Shown here one piece after another: positions 50,996 to 60,868 of a stretch of DNA of 64,000 nucleotides. The translations under genes were made by a program, and so were the position numbers. Position 1 is the first letter of the stretch. Every line of letters starts with the position of its first letter. The notes beneath the pieces are model-generated. The model was not told where the DNA came from. It saw only the letters and a program-made list of their open reading frames with translations, and ran no database searches. Where the stretch lies: assembly GCF_002222595.2 (NCBI RefSeq), contig NZ_CP022413.2, forward strand, positions 946,001-1,010,000, given 5' to 3'. Source of the DNA: Blautia hansenii DSM 20583. Lineage in GTDB: Bacteria; Bacillota; Clostridia; Lachnospirales; Lachnospiraceae.

Positions 50996-52390
50996 ATGGA
51001 AAAGACAATGGAAAAGATTGTTGCACTTGCAAAATCCAGAGGATTTGTATATCCGGGTTCTGAAATTTACGGAGGTCTGGCAAACACATGGGATTATGGA
51101 AATCTCGGTGTTGAATTAAAAAACAACGTAAAAAGAGCATGGTGGCAGAAATTCGTAATGGAAAGCCCATACAATGTAGGTGTTGACTGTGCCATTTTAA
51201 TGAACCCGCAGACATGGGTTGCTTCAGGACATCTGGGAGGCTTCTCTGACCCTCTGATGGATTGTAAAGAGTGTCACGAACGTTTCCGTGCAGATAAAAT
51301 TATTGAAGATTACTGTGCGGAAAAGGGAATTGCCATTGAAGGAAGCGTAGATGCGTGGTCACAGGAACAGATGAAGGATTTCATCGAAGAACATCAAATT
51401 CCATGTCCTACCTGCGGAAAACATAACTTTACAGATATTCGTCAGTTTAACCTGATGTTTAAAACTTTCCAGGGTGTTACAGAGGATGCAAAAAATACAG
51501 TATATTTAAGACCGGAAACAGCGCAGGGTATCTTTGTAAACTTTAAAAATGTGCAGAGAACATCCAGAAAGAAGCTTCCTTTCGGTATTGCGCAGATTGG
51601 TAAATCCTTCCGTAACGAAATTACACCGGGTAACTTTACATTCCGTACTCGTGAATTCGAGCAGATGGAGCTGGAATTCTTCTGTAAACCGGATACAGAC
51701 TTAGAATGGTTTGCATACTGGAAACAGTTCTGTCTTGACTGGCTGCACAGTCTGGGATTAAAAGACGAAGAAATCCGTTACCGTGACCATGATAAAGAGG
51801 AATTAAGCTTTTACAGTAAAGCAACCACAGACGTAGAGTTTCTTTTCCCATTTGGCTGGGGCGAGCTTTGGGGTATTGCGGACAGAACAGATTATGATTT
51901 GACACAGCATCAGAATGTTTCCGGACAGGATATGACTTACTTTGATGATGAAACAAACCAGAAATACATTCCTTATGTTATCGAGCCTTCACTGGGCGCT
52001 GACCGTATGGTGCTTGCATTCCTTTGCAGCGCTTATGACGAAGAAGTGTTAGACGCAGAAAAGAACGATGTTCGTACCGTGCTTCGTTTCCATCCTGCAT
52101 TAGCGCCTGTAAAAATCGGTGTGCTTCCATTATCTAAGAAGTTAAACGAAGGTGCGTTAAAGGTGTTCGAGCAGTTATCTAAGAAATATAATTGTGAATT
52201 TGACGACAGAGGAAACATTGGTAAACGTTATCGCCGTCAGGATGAAATCGGTACACCATTCTGTGTAACTTACGATTTTGACTCTGAAACAGACGGAGCT
52301 GTTACAGTACGTGACCGTGACACAATGGAACAGGAAAGAGTAAAAATTGAAGATTTAAAAGCATATTTCGAAGAAAAATTTGTATTCTAA
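50996..52390 (+). CDS. glyS: Glycyl-tRNA synthetase (alpha2 type)
   Basis: 464 residues, the dimeric class II form rather than the alpha2-beta2 form. [32 protein letters not shown] at the N-terminus; metal-binding cysteines CKEC and CPTC; motif 2 [25 protein letters not shown]; motif 3 [15 protein letters not shown]-terminal anticodon domain ([11 protein letters not shown]). Attaches glycine to tRNA-Gly. Start: ATG after AGAGGAGA. Confidence 0.97.
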   Translation: MEKTMEKIVALAKSRGFVYPGSEIYGGLANTWDYGNLGVELKNNVKRAWWQKFVMESPYNVGVDCAILMNPQTWVASGHLGGFSDPLMDCKECHERFRADKIIEDYCAEKGIAIEGSVDAWSQEQMKDFIEEHQIPCPTCGKHNFTDIRQFNLMFKTFQGVTEDAKNTVYLRPETAQGIFVNFKNVQRTSRKKLPFGIAQIGKSFRNEITPGNFTFRTREFEQMELEFFCKPDTDLEWFAYWKQFCLDWLHSLGLKDEEIRYRDHDKEELSFYSKATTDVEFLFPFGWGELWGIADRTDYDLTQHQNVSGQDMTYFDDETNQKYIPYVIEPSLGADRMVLAFLCSAYDEEVLDAEKNDVRTVLRFHPALAPVKIGVLPLSKKLNEGALKVFEQLSKKYNCEFDDRGNIGKRYRRQDEIGTPFCVTYDFDSETDGAVTVRDRDTMEQERVKIEDLKAYFEEKFVF

Positions 52391-52405
52391 GAAAAGCTTG
52401 TAAGA

Positions 52406-52442
52406 AGCAGGAGTTGTTGTGAAAGACAACTCCTGCTTTTTA
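52406..52442 (+). terminator. Terminator after glyS
   Basis: Perfect 12-bp stem AGCAGGAGTTGT/ACAACTCCTGCT followed by TTTTTA. Confidence 0.88.
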
Positions 52443-52552
52443 TGGTGAGTCCAGCGGGCGCACGTTTTAAATTTCTTGCCGAAAAAGGTTGAATATGGTA
52501 TATTTTTACTATGACACAAAGGTAGAAGAATATAAAGGCTAGAGTGGGGCTT

Positions 52553-53330
52553 ATGTAGAAGTATAAAAAATTTGAAAATAAAAAGAAAAGCCTTAGAGCA
52601 TTGGGGGTAGGCTTAACTATATCAGTTGTCGCAATACTTGTTATTTTTTATTCGAATTATAACAGAATTTATAAATTGTTTTTAGAAAAGGATATGGAAC
52701 AAATTAAGTTTACATCTAACTATGTTACAAAGCTTATACAGACAGAAATCGAAAATCTGTTATCAGAGATGGAAACCAGTTAGAAGATTTTTTTGGACCA
52801 TAACGAAGAACAGCAGGATGAGGTTGTAGAACATTTAAAAGAAATAAAAGAACAAGGGGCTTTTGAAAAAATCGGTGTGGTAGATTTAACGGGAAGAAGT
52901 CTTGATGATACGGGAAAAACAGAAAAAATTCAAGATACAGAATTTTTGAACAGCATGTATCATAATCAAAATTATGTGTCAAATGTCCAAGATATTTCAG
53001 ATACGATGATGATAGCCGTACCCATAACAAGAAACGGTCAGGTGACAGGGGCGATTTGGGGATATTATTCTATTTCAAGAATTTGATGTAAATACGATTA
53101 AGCTGGACAGATTGTTTTTCTTAAACAGTAATGAAAAAACATGGAAGGTTGTAAAAGTATTTATTTCTTTGGCGCATGAGCTGAAAATTACCGTTGTGGC
53201 AGAAGGCGTGGAAAATCGAAGCCAGATTGAAAAGTTAAAAGAAATAAATTGTGATTTGGTGCAGGGGTATTATTATTCAAAACCATTACCGGAAGAAGAA
53301 TTTATATATTGGGTAAGCAAAAGAGGATAA
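52553..53330 (+). pseudogene. Decayed membrane sensor-EAL (cyclic-di-GMP phosphodiesterase) gene
   Basis: One reading frame starts ATG-TAG-AAG at 52553, then reads KYKKFENKKKSL and a membrane helix (VGLTISVVAILVIFY), followed by an extracytoplasmic helix-rich domain. It meets a second in-frame TAG at 52781 but continues in the same frame (DHNEEQQDEVVEHLKE...IGVVDLTGRS...MMIAVPITRNGQVTGAIWGYYS), a dCache-like fold. Near 53080 it jumps to another frame that reads EFDVNTIKLDRLF...ELKITVVAEGVENRSQIEKLKEINCDLVQGYYYSKPLPEEEF, the last third of an EAL domain. GGDEF and the catalytic EAL part are missing. Two nonsense codons plus an internal deletion make it non-functional. Confidence 0.85.
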
Positions 53331-53349
53331 AGAATGTGGGGAAAATCTT

Positions 53350-54633
53350 ATGGACGAAAAAGAAGAACTATTAAAAAAAGACAGAGAACGGCAGAAAAAA
53401 CGTGAGGCGCTGCGGGAAAAACGTGAGCAGGAGCTGAAAAAGAAGGTCAGGCTTTTTACGGGAATTGGAATACTGGTATTTTTGATTTTGACAGCAGGCA
53501 TTTCCCTAGGCGTACATAATCACAAAAAAGCCGAGGCAGAAAAAAAGAAAGAAAAAGCCAGACAGGAAAAACTGGAAAAGAAGAAAGCGCAAGAAGATCT
53601 GACTGTGGAGTTTCTTGCAGTAGGAGACAACATTGCCCATAGTCCTATTTACAAATCAGGGAAAGGGGAAGGAGATGTGTGGAATTATGACCACATCTAT
53701 GAACCGGTGAAGAAAGATATTGAGGAAGCGGATTTGTCTTTGGTGGTACAGGAAACTATTTTCGTAGAAGACAGAAATGATATTTCCAGTTATCCGACTT
53801 TCGGGACACCTGTGGAAATCGGTGATGCACTGGTGAATACAGGATTTGATGTTATTGCCCATGCGACCAATCATGTATTGGATAAAGGCACAAAATCCAT
53901 TGAATACACACTGGATTGGTGGGAACAGGCACATCCGGAGACCGAGATACTGGGAATACATAAAAGTGCAGAGGAAGCAGAAAATATTTCTGTAATTCAG
54001 TGTAAAAACTTAAAGATTGCCATGGTGAATTATACATACAGTTTTAATGGAATGGAATTGCCGAAAGAGAAGGAATATCTGGCTGATTTATTCGATGAAG
54101 AAAAAGCACGCAAGGACATTCAAAAAGCAAAAGAACTGGCGGATGTTGTCATGGTAGTGATGCACGTAGGAGATGAGTATGTGCAGGAAGTAGACGAGCA
54201 GACAAGGAACTGGACTGAGATATTCTTGGAAGAAGGGGTAGATATTGTCATTGGTTCTCATCCGCATGTCATTCGCCCTATGGAAACTTTAACAGGCGAA
54301 GACGGACATAAAATGTTGGTATATTATTCTCTTGGAAACTTTGTATCTACACAGAATGATTTGCCATGCCTTTTAGGTGGAATGGCAAAAATCACTGTTC
54401 AAAAAGATTTAGAAAGTGGAGAAATTCGGATACCAAATCATGAGTATATTCCGTTATTGATGTATTATGACAGAGAAAATCCGAAGGCAACAGTGTATAA
54501 GCTGGAAGATTATCCTGCGGATTTGGTGGAAAAACATTCCGTATATAAGAAAAATCCAAGAGAATTTTCGTTGGAATACTATCAAAACCTGTTTAAAAAA
54601 ATAGAAGAACAGGGAAATAAGGATGCAATTTAG
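53350..54633 (+). CDS. CapA-family (PGA-synthesis CapA-like) metallophosphatase-fold protein
   Basis: 427 residues: highly charged N-terminus (KKDRERQKKREALREKREQELKKK), a membrane anchor (~33-55), another charged coiled stretch, then the CapA domain from ~80. It has VEFLAVGDNIAHSPIY (metal Asp), VVQETIF, NTGFDVIAHATNHVLDKG (N-H-x-x-D), VMHVGDEY, and DIVIGSHPHVIRPME (G-S-H-P-H). The fold is related to calcineurin phosphatases. In Bacillus CapA acts in poly-gamma-glutamate export; most homologues, like this one without capB/C nearby, have no assigned role. Start: ATG 53350 with GTGGGGAAAA, a modest ribosome site. Confidence 0.85.
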   Translation: MDEKEELLKKDRERQKKREALREKREQELKKKVRLFTGIGILVFLILTAGISLGVHNHKKAEAEKKKEKARQEKLEKKKAQEDLTVEFLAVGDNIAHSPIYKSGKGEGDVWNYDHIYEPVKKDIEEADLSLVVQETIFVEDRNDISSYPTFGTPVEIGDALVNTGFDVIAHATNHVLDKGTKSIEYTLDWWEQAHPETEILGIHKSAEEAENISVIQCKNLKIAMVNYTYSFNGMELPKEKEYLADLFDEEKARKDIQKAKELADVVMVVMHVGDEYVQEVDEQTRNWTEIFLEEGVDIVIGSHPHVIRPMETLTGEDGHKMLVYYSLGNFVSTQNDLPCLLGGMAKITVQKDLESGEIRIPNHEYIPLLMYYDRENPKATVYKLEDYPADLVEKHSVYKKNPREFSLEYYQNLFKKIEEQGNKDAI

Positions 54634-54704
54634 AAGAAAATGTTGAAAATGCACAAAAAAATATAAAAAAGAAGAAAAAACTATACAGAAAAACCATAAA
54701 ACTA

Positions 54705-54733
54705 TTGAAAATAACGTTTCTTTTTGTTACAAT
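54705..54733 (+). promoter_or_regulatory. Promoter of the phosphofructokinase gene
   Basis: TTGAAA (54705-54710), 17 bases, TACAAT (54728-54733). Confidence 0.75.
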
Positions 54734-54773
54734 AATACTCACATTGAGTGACTTGTAAGGAGGGAACGGCAAA

Positions 54774-56021
54774 ATGGCGAAAAAGAGAAATATTATTGTT
54801 GGACAATCAGGCGGACCGACAGCAGTAATCAATTCAAGTCTTGCAGGGGTTTATAAAAATGCCATTGAACGTGGCTTTGATAAGGTGTACGGTATGTTAC
54901 ACGGTGTTCAGGGGCTTTTAGATGAGCAGTATGTGGACTTATCCACACAAATTCATTCGGAGCTGGATATTGAGCTTTTAAAGAGAACGCCGTCTGCATT
55001 TTTAGGCTCTTGTAGATTTAAACTGCCGGAAATTCATGAAGACAAGACGATTTATGAAAAGTTATTTGGTATTTTAAATAAGCTGGAAATTGACACCTTT
55101 ATTTATATCGGTGGCAATGACTCTATGGATACCATTAAAAAATTATCAGATTATGCCATTATCACAGGACAGAGTCAGAAATTTTTAGGCGTACCAAAGA
55201 CCATTGACAATGATTTGGCTTTGACAGACCATACGCCGGGCTTTGGAAGCGCTGCAAAATATATCGGAGCTTCCACAAAAGAAGTAATTCGTGATGCACA
55301 GGGCTTGAATTATAAGAAAAATACCATTACGATTATGGAAATCATGGGAAGAAATGCCGGCTGGCTTACAGGAGCAACAGCTCTTGCAAAAACAGAAGAC
55401 TGTGACGGACCGGATTTGATTTACCTTCCGGAGGTTCCTTTTGATACGGAGCGCTTCTTAAAGAAGGTAAAGGAATTATTAAAGAAAAAATCTTCTATCG
55501 TAATTGCAGTTTCAGAGGGAATTAAATTGCAGGACGGCAGATATGTATGTGAATTGGGTAATGTAGGGGATTATGTTGATGCCTTTGGACACAAGCAGCT
55601 TCAGGGAACAGCGACTTATCTTGCGAATTTCCTTGCGGCAGAATGTAACTGCAAAACAAGGGCAGTGGAGCTTTCCACACTTCAGAGAAGCGCTTCTCAT
55701 ATGGCGTCCCGTGTAGATATTGAGGAAGCCTTTATGGTAGGCGGTGCGGCAGTAAAAGCAGCGGATGAAGGGGATACAGGAAAGATGATTGTCATTGACA
55801 GAGTTTCCGATGACCCGTACATGAGTGCGACCGGCATTTATGATGTTCACAGAATTGCCAATGAAGAAAAACTGGTTCCGAGAGAATGGATGAATAAAGA
55901 AGCAAATTATGTGACAAAAGATTTTATCGACTACATAAAACCATTAATTCAGGGTGACTATCAGCCGATTATGGTAAATGGTCTTCCAAGACATTTGGTA
56001 TTAAAGATGAAAAAGAAATAA
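54774..56021 (+). CDS. pfp: Diphosphate-dependent 6-phosphofructokinase (PPi-PFK)
   Basis: 415 residues. IIVGQSGGPTAVINSSLAG at the N-terminus, FIYIGGNDSMDTIKKL and FLGVPKTIDNDLALTDHTPGFGSAAKY. Use of PPi instead of ATP is read from the residues that differ between the groups: GGNDS (Asp in place of the second Gly of ATP enzymes) and P-K-T-I-D-N-D (Lys in place of Gly). IMGRNAGWLTGATALA forms the substrate site. The enzyme interconverts fructose-6-P and fructose-1,6-bisP reversibly, saving ATP in anaerobes. Strong promoter and AAGGAGGGAAC ribosome site suit a central glycolytic gene. Confidence 0.93.
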   Translation: MAKKRNIIVGQSGGPTAVINSSLAGVYKNAIERGFDKVYGMLHGVQGLLDEQYVDLSTQIHSELDIELLKRTPSAFLGSCRFKLPEIHEDKTIYEKLFGILNKLEIDTFIYIGGNDSMDTIKKLSDYAIITGQSQKFLGVPKTIDNDLALTDHTPGFGSAAKYIGASTKEVIRDAQGLNYKKNTITIMEIMGRNAGWLTGATALAKTEDCDGPDLIYLPEVPFDTERFLKKVKELLKKKSSIVIAVSEGIKLQDGRYVCELGNVGDYVDAFGHKQLQGTATYLANFLAAECNCKTRAVELSTLQRSASHMASRVDIEEAFMVGGAAVKAADEGDTGKMIVIDRVSDDPYMSATGIYDVHRIANEEKLVPREWMNKEANYVTKDFIDYIKPLIQGDYQPIMVNGLPRHLVLKMKKK

Positions 56022-56063
56022 CAATACAGAGAGTAAAAGCTTTGGAGAAGGTTTTTATAGAGG

Positions 56064-56104
56064 GACAGTCCGAATTGGGGAATTCGGGCTGTTCTGTTTT
56101 TCTA
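56064..56104 (+). terminator. Terminator after the PPi-PFK gene
   Basis: Stem GACAGTCCGAATT/AATTCGGGCTGTTC with G-U pairs and a GGGG loop, then TGTTTTTCT. Confidence 0.8.
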
Positions 56105-56170
56105 AGGGGTTGTGGTTTGTTCTGTAATATAGTATCATTATTTATATTTCAAACGAAAAGGAGAACGAAC

Positions 56171-57094
56171 ATGAAACAAACAGCACTTGTAATTATGGCG
56201 GCAGGAATTGGCAGCCGTTTTGGAAAAGGAATTAAACAGTTGGCAAAGGTAGGACCAAGCGGAGAAATTATTATGGATTATTCCATACATGATGCGCTGG
56301 ATGCAGGCTTTAACAAGGTTGTTTTCATTATTCGCAAGGATATTGAAGAAGAGTTTAAGCAGGTTATCGGAAACAGAATTGAGAAAATTACACAGGTAGA
56401 ATATGTATATCAGGATATTCAGGACTTACCGGAAGGATTTACCTGCCCAAAAGAACGTACAAAACCTTGGGGAACGGGACATGCTGTTTTAGCAGCTAAA
56501 AAGGTAATTAACGAGCCTTTTGTGGTAATCAATGCAGATGATTATTACGGAAAAGAAGCTTTCGTCAAAATTCATGAATATCTTGTAGAAGACAGAGAAA
56601 AAACAGATAAGATGGATATCTGTATGGCAGGCTTTATTCTGGAAAATACATTAAGCGACAATGGCGGTGTTACAAGAGGAATTTGCGCACTGGATGAACA
56701 GAAGAACCTGATTGGTATTACAGAAACTTATAATATTCAGAAAACAGAAAACGGACCGGCTGCCGTAGAGGAAGAAACAGGAGAAAAGACAGCTCTTGAT
56801 GAGAAAACCTTAGTTTCCATGAATATGTGGGGACTGACACCGGAATTTCTGGAGGTTCTGGAAAGCGGTTTCAGAAAATTCCTTTCAGAAACAAAGCCAG
56901 AGGAACTGAAAAAAGAATATTTACTTCCGACAGTAGTAGACAATATGATTAAAGAAGGAACCGCACAGGTTGCCGTATTAAAGACACATGACACTTGGTT
57001 TGGCGTAACTTATCAGGAAGATAAGGAAAAAGTTATGGAGTCATTTAAAGAATTAGTGAGAAAAGGTATTTATAAAGAACAGCTCTTTTCATAA
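56171..57094 (+). CDS. Sugar-nucleotidyltransferase-type protein (NTP_transferase fold)
   Basis: 307 residues from ATG 56171 (AAAAGGAGAAC upstream; the longer frame from 56042 crosses the terminator). ALVIMAAGIGSRFGKGIKQLAKVGPSGEIIMDYSIHDALDAG is the nucleotide-binding start of GlmU/RfbA-type transferases, with the usual G-x-G-x-R-F/M-x-x...K pattern. INADDYYG holds the metal Asp, and TKPWGTGHAVLAA contacts the base. No acyltransferase repeat follows. Product unknown; it stands just before glmM, so a role in amino-sugar metabolism is plausible, though this stand-alone group is uncharacterised. Confidence 0.82.
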   Translation: MKQTALVIMAAGIGSRFGKGIKQLAKVGPSGEIIMDYSIHDALDAGFNKVVFIIRKDIEEEFKQVIGNRIEKITQVEYVYQDIQDLPEGFTCPKERTKPWGTGHAVLAAKKVINEPFVVINADDYYGKEAFVKIHEYLVEDREKTDKMDICMAGFILENTLSDNGGVTRGICALDEQKNLIGITETYNIQKTENGPAAVEEETGEKTALDEKTLVSMNMWGLTPEFLEVLESGFRKFLSETKPEELKKEYLLPTVVDNMIKEGTAQVAVLKTHDTWFGVTYQEDKEKVMESFKELVRKGIYKEQLFS

Positions 57095-57179
57095 AATGCG
57101 TGACAAAATTCTTATTTTGTGGTATTTTAGTATATGACAAAAATACAAAAAATAAGAATGATTGTGCAAAGGAGCGATT

Positions 57180-58526
57180 ATGGGTAAATATTTTGGGACA
57201 GATGGGTTTCGAGGAGAAGCAAATGTAAACTTAACAGTAGAGCATGCTTTTAAAGTAGGACGCTTTTTAGGTTGGTACTTTGGAAAAGAGCATAAGGCAC
57301 AGATTGTTATTGGAAAAGATACCAGAAGAAGCAGCTACATGTTTGAATATTCCTTAGTAGCAGGTCTTACAGCATCCGGTGCAGATGTGTATCTTCTTCA
57401 TGTAACAACAACACCAAGCGTGTCTTACGTGGTGCGTACAGAGAATTTTGACTGCGGTATTATGATTTCCGCCAGCCATAATCCTTTCTATGACAACGGA
57501 ATTAAAATTATGAACGGCAACGGACAGAAGATGGAAGCTGCCGTAGAAGAGCAAATTGAGAAATATATTGACGGCGAGCTGGAAGAGCTGCCTTTGGCAA
57601 AGAGAGAGGATATCGGAAGAACAATAGATTTCTCAGCAGGAAGAAACCGCTATATCGGATATCTGATTTCTATTCCTACCCGTGCATTTAAAAATGTAAG
57701 AGTGGGACTGGACTGCTCAAACGGAAGTGCATCTGCCATTGCGAAAAGTGTTTTTGATGCACTGGGTGCGAAAACTTATGTTATTCATAATGAGCCGGAT
57801 GGTACGAATATTAATACCAACTGTGGTTCTACCCATATTGAAGAATTAAAGAAATTTGTAAAAGAAAAGCAGCTGGATGTAGGTTTTGCCTATGACGGTG
57901 ATGCAGACCGTTGTATTGCAGTTGATGACAAAGGAGAGGAAGTCAACGGCGATTTAATCATGTATGTTTGCGGAAAATACATGAAAGAATGTGGAAAATT
58001 AAATAACAATACCATTGTTACAACAGTAATGTCGAATTTAGGACTTTATAAGGCATGTGACAGAGAAGGAATTTCCTACGAAAAAACAGCAGTGGGAGAT
58101 AAATATGTATGTGAAAATATGATGGCAAACGGACATTCCATTGGAGGAGAGCAGTCAGGACATATTATTTTCTCTAAGCATGCCACAACAGGTGACGGAA
58201 TTTTGACTTCATTGAAGCTGATGGAAGTAATTATTGAGAAAAAACTTCCGTTAAGCGCATTGACAAGAGAAGTGAAAATTTATCCCCAGGTCCTTAAAAA
58301 TGTGAGAGTATATGATAAAAAGACGGCAAGAGAAAATCAGAAGGTAACAGAGGCTGTTCACAAGGCAGAAACAGAATTAGGCGAAGACGGAAGAATTCTG
58401 GTAAGAGAAAGTGGAACAGAGCCTTTAATCCGTGTTATGGTAGAAGCGCCCACAGATGAGGTATGTGAAAAGTATGCACAGCAGGTGGTGGATGCCATGA
58501 AAGAAGAAAATCTGATTGCCGAATAA
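57180..58526 (+). CDS. glmM: GlmM: phosphoglucosamine mutase
   Basis: 448 residues, the usual length, from ATG 57180 (AAAGGAGCG upstream). GKYFGTDGFRGEAN, phosphoserine loop MISASHNPFYDNGIKIM (Ser about residue 100), metal loop YDGDADRC, substrate loop GGEQSGHI, phosphate loop RESGTEPLIRVMVEA. Converts glucosamine-6-P to glucosamine-1-P for UDP-GlcNAc. PMM/PGM-type activity cannot be ruled out by sequence, but the motif set is GlmM-like. Confidence 0.9.
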   Translation: MGKYFGTDGFRGEANVNLTVEHAFKVGRFLGWYFGKEHKAQIVIGKDTRRSSYMFEYSLVAGLTASGADVYLLHVTTTPSVSYVVRTENFDCGIMISASHNPFYDNGIKIMNGNGQKMEAAVEEQIEKYIDGELEELPLAKREDIGRTIDFSAGRNRYIGYLISIPTRAFKNVRVGLDCSNGSASAIAKSVFDALGAKTYVIHNEPDGTNINTNCGSTHIEELKKFVKEKQLDVGFAYDGDADRCIAVDDKGEEVNGDLIMYVCGKYMKECGKLNNNTIVTTVMSNLGLYKACDREGISYEKTAVGDKYVCENMMANGHSIGGEQSGHIIFSKHATTGDGILTSLKLMEVIIEKKLPLSALTREVKIYPQVLKNVRVYDKKTARENQKVTEAVHKAETELGEDGRILVRESGTEPLIRVMVEAPTDEVCEKYAQQVVDAMKEENLIAE

Positions 58527-58544
58527 GGAAATGAGGTTAAAAGG

Positions 58545-59579
58545 GTGAAGAAACGAGTCGTACTGACGGTTTTCTTGAGCATGTGTCTGTTAGGCGGATG
58601 CAAAGGAAAAGAACTTACAGATTATGAAAAAGGTATGGAAAATCTGGAAAAGCAGAATTATAAAGAAGCTCTGGAAAATTTTCGGGAAGCAGTAAGTGAC
58701 GGAGAGGATGCCGCAAAAGCATGGAGAGGTATAGGGATTTCATGGAGCGGACAGGGAGCTTTTGACAAAGCAGAAGAAGCTTTTTTAACAGCTTTGGATT
58801 TTACAGAAAAATCTGAAAAGAACCTCAGAACAGACTTGAGTCTTTACCTTGTAGATGCACAGTATCATCAAAAAGAATATCAGGCGTGTATTAAAACCTG
58901 CGATGAAATTTTAGATGAAAAAAAAGAAAAAAACGGGTATTTTCTTCGAGGAAGTGCATATCTTCATTTAGACGAGTATAAAAAAGCAGAAAAAGATTTC
59001 TCAAAAGTGATTTCCGGTTCTAAGGAATATGAGGACTATCTGGATATTTATCGAATTTATCAGGAATGTGACTTAAATGCAGACGGAGCGGAATATCTGG
59101 AGCTGGCTTTGGAGATGAAAGCCAAATCACCGGAGGATTTTTATAACAGAGGCAGAGTCTATTATTATCTGTCAGAATTTGAAAAGGCAGAAAAAGAGCT
59201 GAAAACAGCATGGGAAAAAGAATATGCTCCTGCTGCCGTTTATCTGGGAAAAGTGTATGTGGAAGCAAACGAGCCGGAAAAAGCCAAAGATATGTATCAA
59301 AAGTGCTTAAAGCAGGATGAATTAAAAGCAGAGGCATATAATGGGCTGGCGTATTGTTCGATGGAGCAGGAAGACTACGAAAAGGCTTTGGAATATATTC
59401 AAAAGGGATTGGAAGTAAAAGACAGAGAAGTCAATCAGGCATTACTTTTTAATGAAATTGTTGTATATGAAAGAAGCAGAGACTTTGCTTCGGCAAAAGA
59501 GAAAATGCAGCAGTATTTAGCCCAGTATCCGGCAGATGCTGCTGCTGTAAAGGAGAATTATTTTTTGCAGACCAGATAG
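58545..59579 (+). CDS. TPR lipoprotein
   Basis: 344 residues from a GTG start (GAGG 8 bases before). Lipoprotein signal KKRVVLTVFLSMCLLGGC (Cys about 19). The rest is about eight tetratricopeptide repeats (YEKGMENLEKQNYKEALENFREAV, AKAWRGIGISWSGQGAFDKAEEAFLTAL, AEAYNGLAYCSMEQEDYEKALEYIQKGL). TPR lipoproteins scaffold extracellular protein assemblies; no partner is evident. It lies 18 bases after glmM and is followed 42 bases on by a DUF3048 lipoprotein gene. Confidence 0.88.
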   Translation: MKKRVVLTVFLSMCLLGGCKGKELTDYEKGMENLEKQNYKEALENFREAVSDGEDAAKAWRGIGISWSGQGAFDKAEEAFLTALDFTEKSEKNLRTDLSLYLVDAQYHQKEYQACIKTCDEILDEKKEKNGYFLRGSAYLHLDEYKKAEKDFSKVISGSKEYEDYLDIYRIYQECDLNADGAEYLELALEMKAKSPEDFYNRGRVYYYLSEFEKAEKELKTAWEKEYAPAAVYLGKVYVEANEPEKAKDMYQKCLKQDELKAEAYNGLAYCSMEQEDYEKALEYIQKGLEVKDREVNQALLFNEIVVYERSRDFASAKEKMQQYLAQYPADAAAVKENYFLQTR

Positions 59580-59621
59580 TGAAGGGACACATGAAAATGT
59601 GTGGAAGGAATGGTGACAAAT

Positions 59622-60725
59622 ATGAGGTTAAAAAGAGTAATGTTAATTGCCGCAGTAATGGTAATGGCGGGGGCTTTTACAGGCTGTGGTAAAAAAGAAG
59701 AAAAACCGGAGCAGCCGAAAATTGAAAAAGAGAAAGAACCGGAAGCAGAAAAAACAGTAGGTGAAGTCGTAGAAGAACCGGAAATTCCGGCAAACCAAAA
59801 TCTGCTTACGGGGTTAGGTGATTTGTCAGAGGGGGCAATCGGAAAACGTCCTGTGGCGGTTATGGTAAATAATGTGGAAAAAGCCATGCCACAATATGGA
59901 ATTGGGCAGGCAGATATTATTTTTGAAATTCCGGTAGAAGGGGATGTAACCAGATTTATGGCGCTCTACGGAGACTATACAAAGGTTCCGAAAATCTGTC
60001 CAATCCGAAGCTGTCGTTATTATTTTCCGGCGATTTCACAAGGATTTGATGCCTTTTATGTAAATTGGGGAATTGATGAAACGGTTTCAGATTATCTGAA
60101 ATCCTTAAATATGGATCAGATTGAAGGAATTACCAACACAGGAGGGCTTTTCGGCAGAGACCAGGATAAGAGAAATCAGGGCTATGCGCTGGAGCATACA
60201 GGATATTTTGACGGTACGCAGCTGCCTTCTTATATTGAGTCAAAAGGGCTGCGCACAGACCTGAAAGAGGATAAAAAAGGACCTGCATTTTCTTTTAACG
60301 GCATGGAAGAACAAATAAAACCTGCTTCTTCGGACTGTACTTCTGTTCAAATTGATTTTGGCTCACAAAGTGCAGCATTTACCTATGATGCAGAAAAAAT
60401 GCAGTATTTAAAACAGATAAACGGAAATCCACAGATGGATGCAGTAACAGGGGAACAGCTGGGATTTACCAATGTATTTGTTTTGGAAACAGAAATTTCT
60501 GTAAGAGATGATATGGGACATAAGAATTTAGACTGGGATGGCGGTGCAGACGCTAAGGGATATTATATTTCAAACGGCGGTATGCAGCCTATAACATGGT
60601 CAAAAGAAGAAGGAAAGGAAGACTCATACCTGACCTTCTATGATGAGTCGGGAAATGTGCTGAATATCAATAGAGGAAAGAGCTATATCGCCTTAAATTA
60701 CAAAGACAAGGCAACCTTTCAGTAA
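59622..60725 (+). CDS. DUF3048 (YerB-type) lipoprotein
   Basis: 367 residues from ATG 59622, which gives a short signal peptide (RLKRVMLIAAVMVMAGAFTGC, lipobox Cys about 22); in-frame starts 12 and 21 bases earlier would also read. An acidic, Pro-rich spacer follows, then the DUF3048 domain: LSEGAIGKRPVAVMVNNVEKAMPQYGIGQADIIFEIPVEGDVTRFMALYGD and IRSCRYYF...AFYVNWGIDE. A C-terminal domain contains GYYISNGGMQPITWSKE. Homologues such as Bacillus YerB are extracytoplasmic; function unknown. Confidence 0.88.
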   Translation: MRLKRVMLIAAVMVMAGAFTGCGKKEEKPEQPKIEKEKEPEAEKTVGEVVEEPEIPANQNLLTGLGDLSEGAIGKRPVAVMVNNVEKAMPQYGIGQADIIFEIPVEGDVTRFMALYGDYTKVPKICPIRSCRYYFPAISQGFDAFYVNWGIDETVSDYLKSLNMDQIEGITNTGGLFGRDQDKRNQGYALEHTGYFDGTQLPSYIESKGLRTDLKEDKKGPAFSFNGMEEQIKPASSDCTSVQIDFGSQSAAFTYDAEKMQYLKQINGNPQMDAVTGEQLGFTNVFVLETEISVRDDMGHKNLDWDGGADAKGYYISNGGMQPITWSKEEGKEDSYLTFYDESGNVLNINRGKSYIALNYKDKATFQ

Positions 60726-60738
60726 AGAAATAGAGAGA

Positions 60739-60792
60739 CAGGAGAAAGACATTTTTCAGGAATAGTCAGTCTTCTGTCTTTCCTGCTTTTTA
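60739..60792 (+). terminator. Probable terminator after the DUF3048 gene
   Basis: Stem CAGG-AG-AAAGAC/GTCTTTCCTG with a two-base bulge, followed by CTTTTT. Moderate strength. Confidence 0.55.
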
Positions 60793-60868
60793 GAAAAATT
60801 TTTTTAAATACTATGAAATTGCCAAAAGAAGTGTTAAAATGGGTATTATTTAAGAGGAGGGAATGACA

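Noticed and set aside
52553..53330. TAG read-through (recoding) to give a functional sensor
   Set aside because: The catalytic EAL part and GGDEF are deleted and a frame change follows, so read-through would not restore a working enzyme.
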